Translations under genes and position numbers: made by a program | Shown here: positions 6,073 through 7,299 of the stretch, one piece after another | Layout of the letters: each line of letters opens with the position of its first letter | Numbering within the stretch: position 1 is the first letter of the stretch | The notes under the pieces: generated by a model | Seen by the model: the letters and a program-made list of their open reading frames with translations, nothing else | Told to the model about the DNA's origin: nothing | Database searches by the model: none | DNA from: an uncultured Ktedonobacteraceae bacterium | GTDB taxonomy: Bacteria > Chloroflexota > Ktedonobacteria > Ktedonobacterales > Ktedonobacteraceae | NCBI GenBank assembly: GCA_955652655.1 | Contig: CATPCK010000385.1 | Location: 1-7,299, forward strand | DNA length: 7,299 bases | Direction of reading: 5' to 3'

Positions 6073-6407
6073 GGAGTTTGGAGATCGGAGTGCTCCTGAA
6101 TTCAAGCAGAAAAACACCTCCCAACATTTAAGAAGCAAGAGGGAATGGAATACCCAGGAGGCGGGCAAGATCGGATGTGAGAACATCGAGGTTACGGGCG
6201 TGAATAGGTGCTGATTGTCTCGGCGTAGGTTGTGATTCCGGTGTAAATATCCAATGGCTATAAGAAGTACAGTTGAGAGTACGTCTCCTTCCTTCTTTGA
6301 GGTAGGACGAGGTGAACACAATGTTGTATAGACTTATTTATGCCAGAGCTTCGCCTCTTTGGCGAACGTCAGAATGTAAAAGAACAATGCACAGGTTCAT
6401 AATGGGA

Positions 6408-6456
6408 TATGGAAGCAGTGCTAGAGAAGTTTCAGTAGCCATCCGCTGCTTCCATA
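6408..6456. repeat. 11-bp perfect inverted repeat
   Basis: TATGGAAGCAG (6408-6418) and CTGCTTCCATA (6446-6456) are exact reverse complements with a 27-nt loop. No T-run follows on either strand. It could be part of a structured RNA, a regulator site or an element end. Confidence 0.6.
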
Positions 6457-6488
6457 CGGAAGGTCCCCGTGCCTGGAATAGAGACAGT

Positions 6489-6537
6489 GCCTCTGGTATA
6501 CTACTATATATAGATACCATATGCCTGTACAAGAGGC
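6489..6537. repeat. Nested inverted repeats around an AT-rich core
   Basis: TGGTAT (6494-6499) pairs with ATACCA (6514-6519) around the AT-rich sequence ACTACTATATATAG (6500-6513). Outside it, GCCTC (6489-6493) can pair with GAGGC (6533-6537), leaving an asymmetric bulge. This lies 32 nt past the 11-bp repeat, so the two could belong to one folded transcript. Confidence 0.4.
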
Positions 6538-6608
6538 TATTTGTGTCGCTGTAAAATACCACCCGCCCGCGCTGCAATGCAAATTCTCAAGTTACAGTAC
6601 CTGTACCA

Positions 6609-6626
6609 TCTGTTGAGTACAACAGA
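6609..6626. repeat. Tight hairpin (7-bp stem, 4-nt loop) downstream of the PRC-barrel gene
   Basis: TCTGTTG (6609-6615) and CAACAGA (6620-6626) pair perfectly around AGTA. It lies about 33 nt beyond the stop of the PRC-barrel gene, where a terminator would be expected, but the minus-strand sequence after it has no T-tract, so any role in ending transcription would be Rho-dependent or in mRNA 3'-end stability. Confidence 0.45.
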
Positions 6627-6658
6627 GGGCGGCAATGGTTCTTGTTGGTGCCGATTTT

Positions 6659-7177
6659 TCAATCCGCTGTGATATCGCGCGGCTCGATTGGTAGATCAGT
6701 GGTGTAAATCGTTGTGCTCTCCCCGACATATTTCTGTGGCTGAGGAACCACCTCATCACGGTGATACGAGCCACTGGCATCGGTATTCATACCTGGATAG
6801 TGTTTGCCAAAATTATAGTGACCGGTTTGTGCAGGTGATAGGGGGCCCCGCGCAAACTGTGCCACGCCACTGAGGTCAGTTACGCCCAGTTCTGGCGATT
6901 CGATATACAGGTCATCTGGGACTCGATTAAATCCTTTGTTGCGTAAATCCTCTTCGCTGTATGAAAGATGTATAGCTTTCCCCTCATAGTTGCTGATAGC
7001 ACTATGAGGGACATAGTACGCTTTCACAAAAAGGCCACCACGCTCAACAAGGATGTAACGACTGAAACGAGCCTGTATCTTTCCGAGTCTTTTTCCCTCT
7101 TTATCAAAGACTTCCAGGCCAAGATCGAACATGGGGGAAACATGTTCAGCTTTAGGTAAACGTTCTTCGATTGGCAT
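6659..7177 (-). CDS. PRC-barrel-like domain protein, 172 residues
   Basis: Read leftward from the ATG at 7177-7175, supported by AAGGAG (minus strand, 7190-7185) 7 nt upstream. Residues ~15-75 have the PRC-barrel pattern: GLEVFDKEGKRLGKIQARF (a beta-hairpin with the DxxGxxLGxI turn), YILVERGG, then AYYVPHSAISNYEGKAIHL, where YVP-xxAI and the following strand are typical of PRC-barrel/DUF2171-type proteins. SYSEEDLRNKGFNRVPDDLY resembles the acidic segment after the barrel. The remaining ~80 residues (Gly, Pro, Tyr and polar rich, e.g. QTGHYNFGKHYPGMN) look disordered. There is no signal peptide or membrane helix, so it is probably cytoplasmic. PRC-barrels serve in RNA maturation, photosynthetic reaction centres and stress-related proteins, so no specific job can be assigned. 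It stands alone, with its own promoter region to the right. The gene appears intact. Confidence 0.65.
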   Translation of the reverse strand: MPIEERLPKAEHVSPMFDLGLEVFDKEGKRLGKIQARFSRYILVERGGLFVKAYYVPHSAISNYEGKAIHLSYSEEDLRNKGFNRVPDDLYIESPELGVTDLSGVAQFARGPLSPAQTGHYNFGKHYPGMNTDASGSYHRDEVVPQPQKYVGESTTIYTTDLPIEPRDITAD

Positions 7178-7184
7178 TCACGCA

Positions 7185-7271
7185 CTCCTTGATCAAAGAT
7201 TTATGTTTGAGATAGATGAATTCTGATAAGTTGCCGGAATAAATACACGGCATTTCACTGCTGATATTATA
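7185..7271 (-). promoter_or_regulatory. Leader and candidate -10 box of the PRC-barrel gene
   Basis: On the minus strand a perfect TATAAT lies at 7271-7266, about 90 nt before the ATG; the -35 position (near 7294-7289) reads CACATA and is poor, so an activator or an alternative sigma factor may be needed. The leader contains a small inverted pair, TGCCG/CGGCA, around 7233-7253, and ends with the ribosome binding site AAGGAG at 7190-7185. Confidence 0.35.
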
Positions 7272-7299
7272 ACGCATCGCGGCTGGTTTATGTGAGAAA

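Larger units (their letters stand above)
5988..6658. other. Intergenic stretch without a recognisable gene
   Basis: Short open frames occur here on both strands, but none has a family signature together with a ribosome binding site. The least unlikely is minus-strand 6319-6128, whose end (ARNLDVLTSDLARLLGIPF) looks protein-like and could be the tail of a lost gene; I cannot name it. The stretch also holds an 11-bp inverted repeat at 6408-6456, a nested pair at 6489-6537 and a tight hairpin at 6609-6626. Confidence 0.45.

Noticed and set aside
6312..6577. Open frames on both strands at 6312-6554 (plus) and 6338-6577 (minus)
   Set aside because: Both overlap the inverted-repeat cluster and show no family resemblance or ribosome binding site; they look like chance frames.
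6630..6659. CGGCA/TGCCG stem followed by ATTTTT as a plus-strand terminator
   Set aside because: There is no plus-strand gene upstream for it to end, the stem is only 5 bp with a 14-nt loop, and its polarity is wrong for the minus-strand PRC-barrel gene.
1..7299. CRISPR array, tRNA or rRNA genes
   Set aside because: No regularly spaced direct repeats of CRISPR size, no tRNA cloverleaf and no rRNA-like sequence were seen on either strand.

Overview
The window looks like a stretch of accessory chromosome from a moderately GC-rich bacterium with a large, transposon-laden genome. The combination of a TIR-WD40 gene, an IS481-type rve transposase, an IS110-type transposase and Tn554-style tandem tyrosine recombinases suggests Chloroflexota, perhaps Ktedonobacterales. 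That is an inference from gene style; no rRNA or other marker gene is present.

Layout from left to right. 1-335 (minus) is the N-terminal part of a YafY/DeoR-type WYL regulator, cut by the window edge. 336-615 is non-coding, with a plausible regulator promoter and two inverted repeats. 616-~705 (plus) may be the first ~30 codons of a truncated gene, possibly an NRPS-like start. From 686 to about 1500 (minus) lies a multiply frameshifted, 5'-truncated rve (IS481-like) transposase. From ~1475 to 3862 (plus) lies a decayed Tn554-like module of two overlapping tyrosine recombinase genes. The first has lost its HxxR box and reading frame through a small deletion. The second has lost its N-terminal region and has its C-terminus in a shifted frame. 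Directly abutting it, at 3859-4752, is an IS110-family transposase lacking its whole N-terminal catalytic DEDD domain; its 3' end contains a perfect 50-bp loop-less palindrome. The plus-strand module is therefore a mosaic of dead mobile elements joined end to end.

The right part is different in character and entirely minus-strand. 5165-5987 is a TIR-domain gene that would be an in-frame TIR-WD40 fusion but for one extra base in a CCC run at 5391-5393. 5988-6658 has no gene I can recognise and holds two hairpin-forming inverted repeats. 6659-7177 encodes a 172-aa PRC-barrel-like protein with a good ribosome binding site.

The genes do not form one pathway. The left and centre are a graveyard of recombinases and transposases. 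The TIR-WD40 gene is a candidate NAD-consuming defence or signalling effector, and the PRC-barrel protein is likely a housekeeping or stress protein. I do not see a convincing new multi-gene system. The most check-worthy items are the palindrome at the IS110 3' end, the one-base break in TIR-WD40, and the stacked lesions in the Tn554-like pair.
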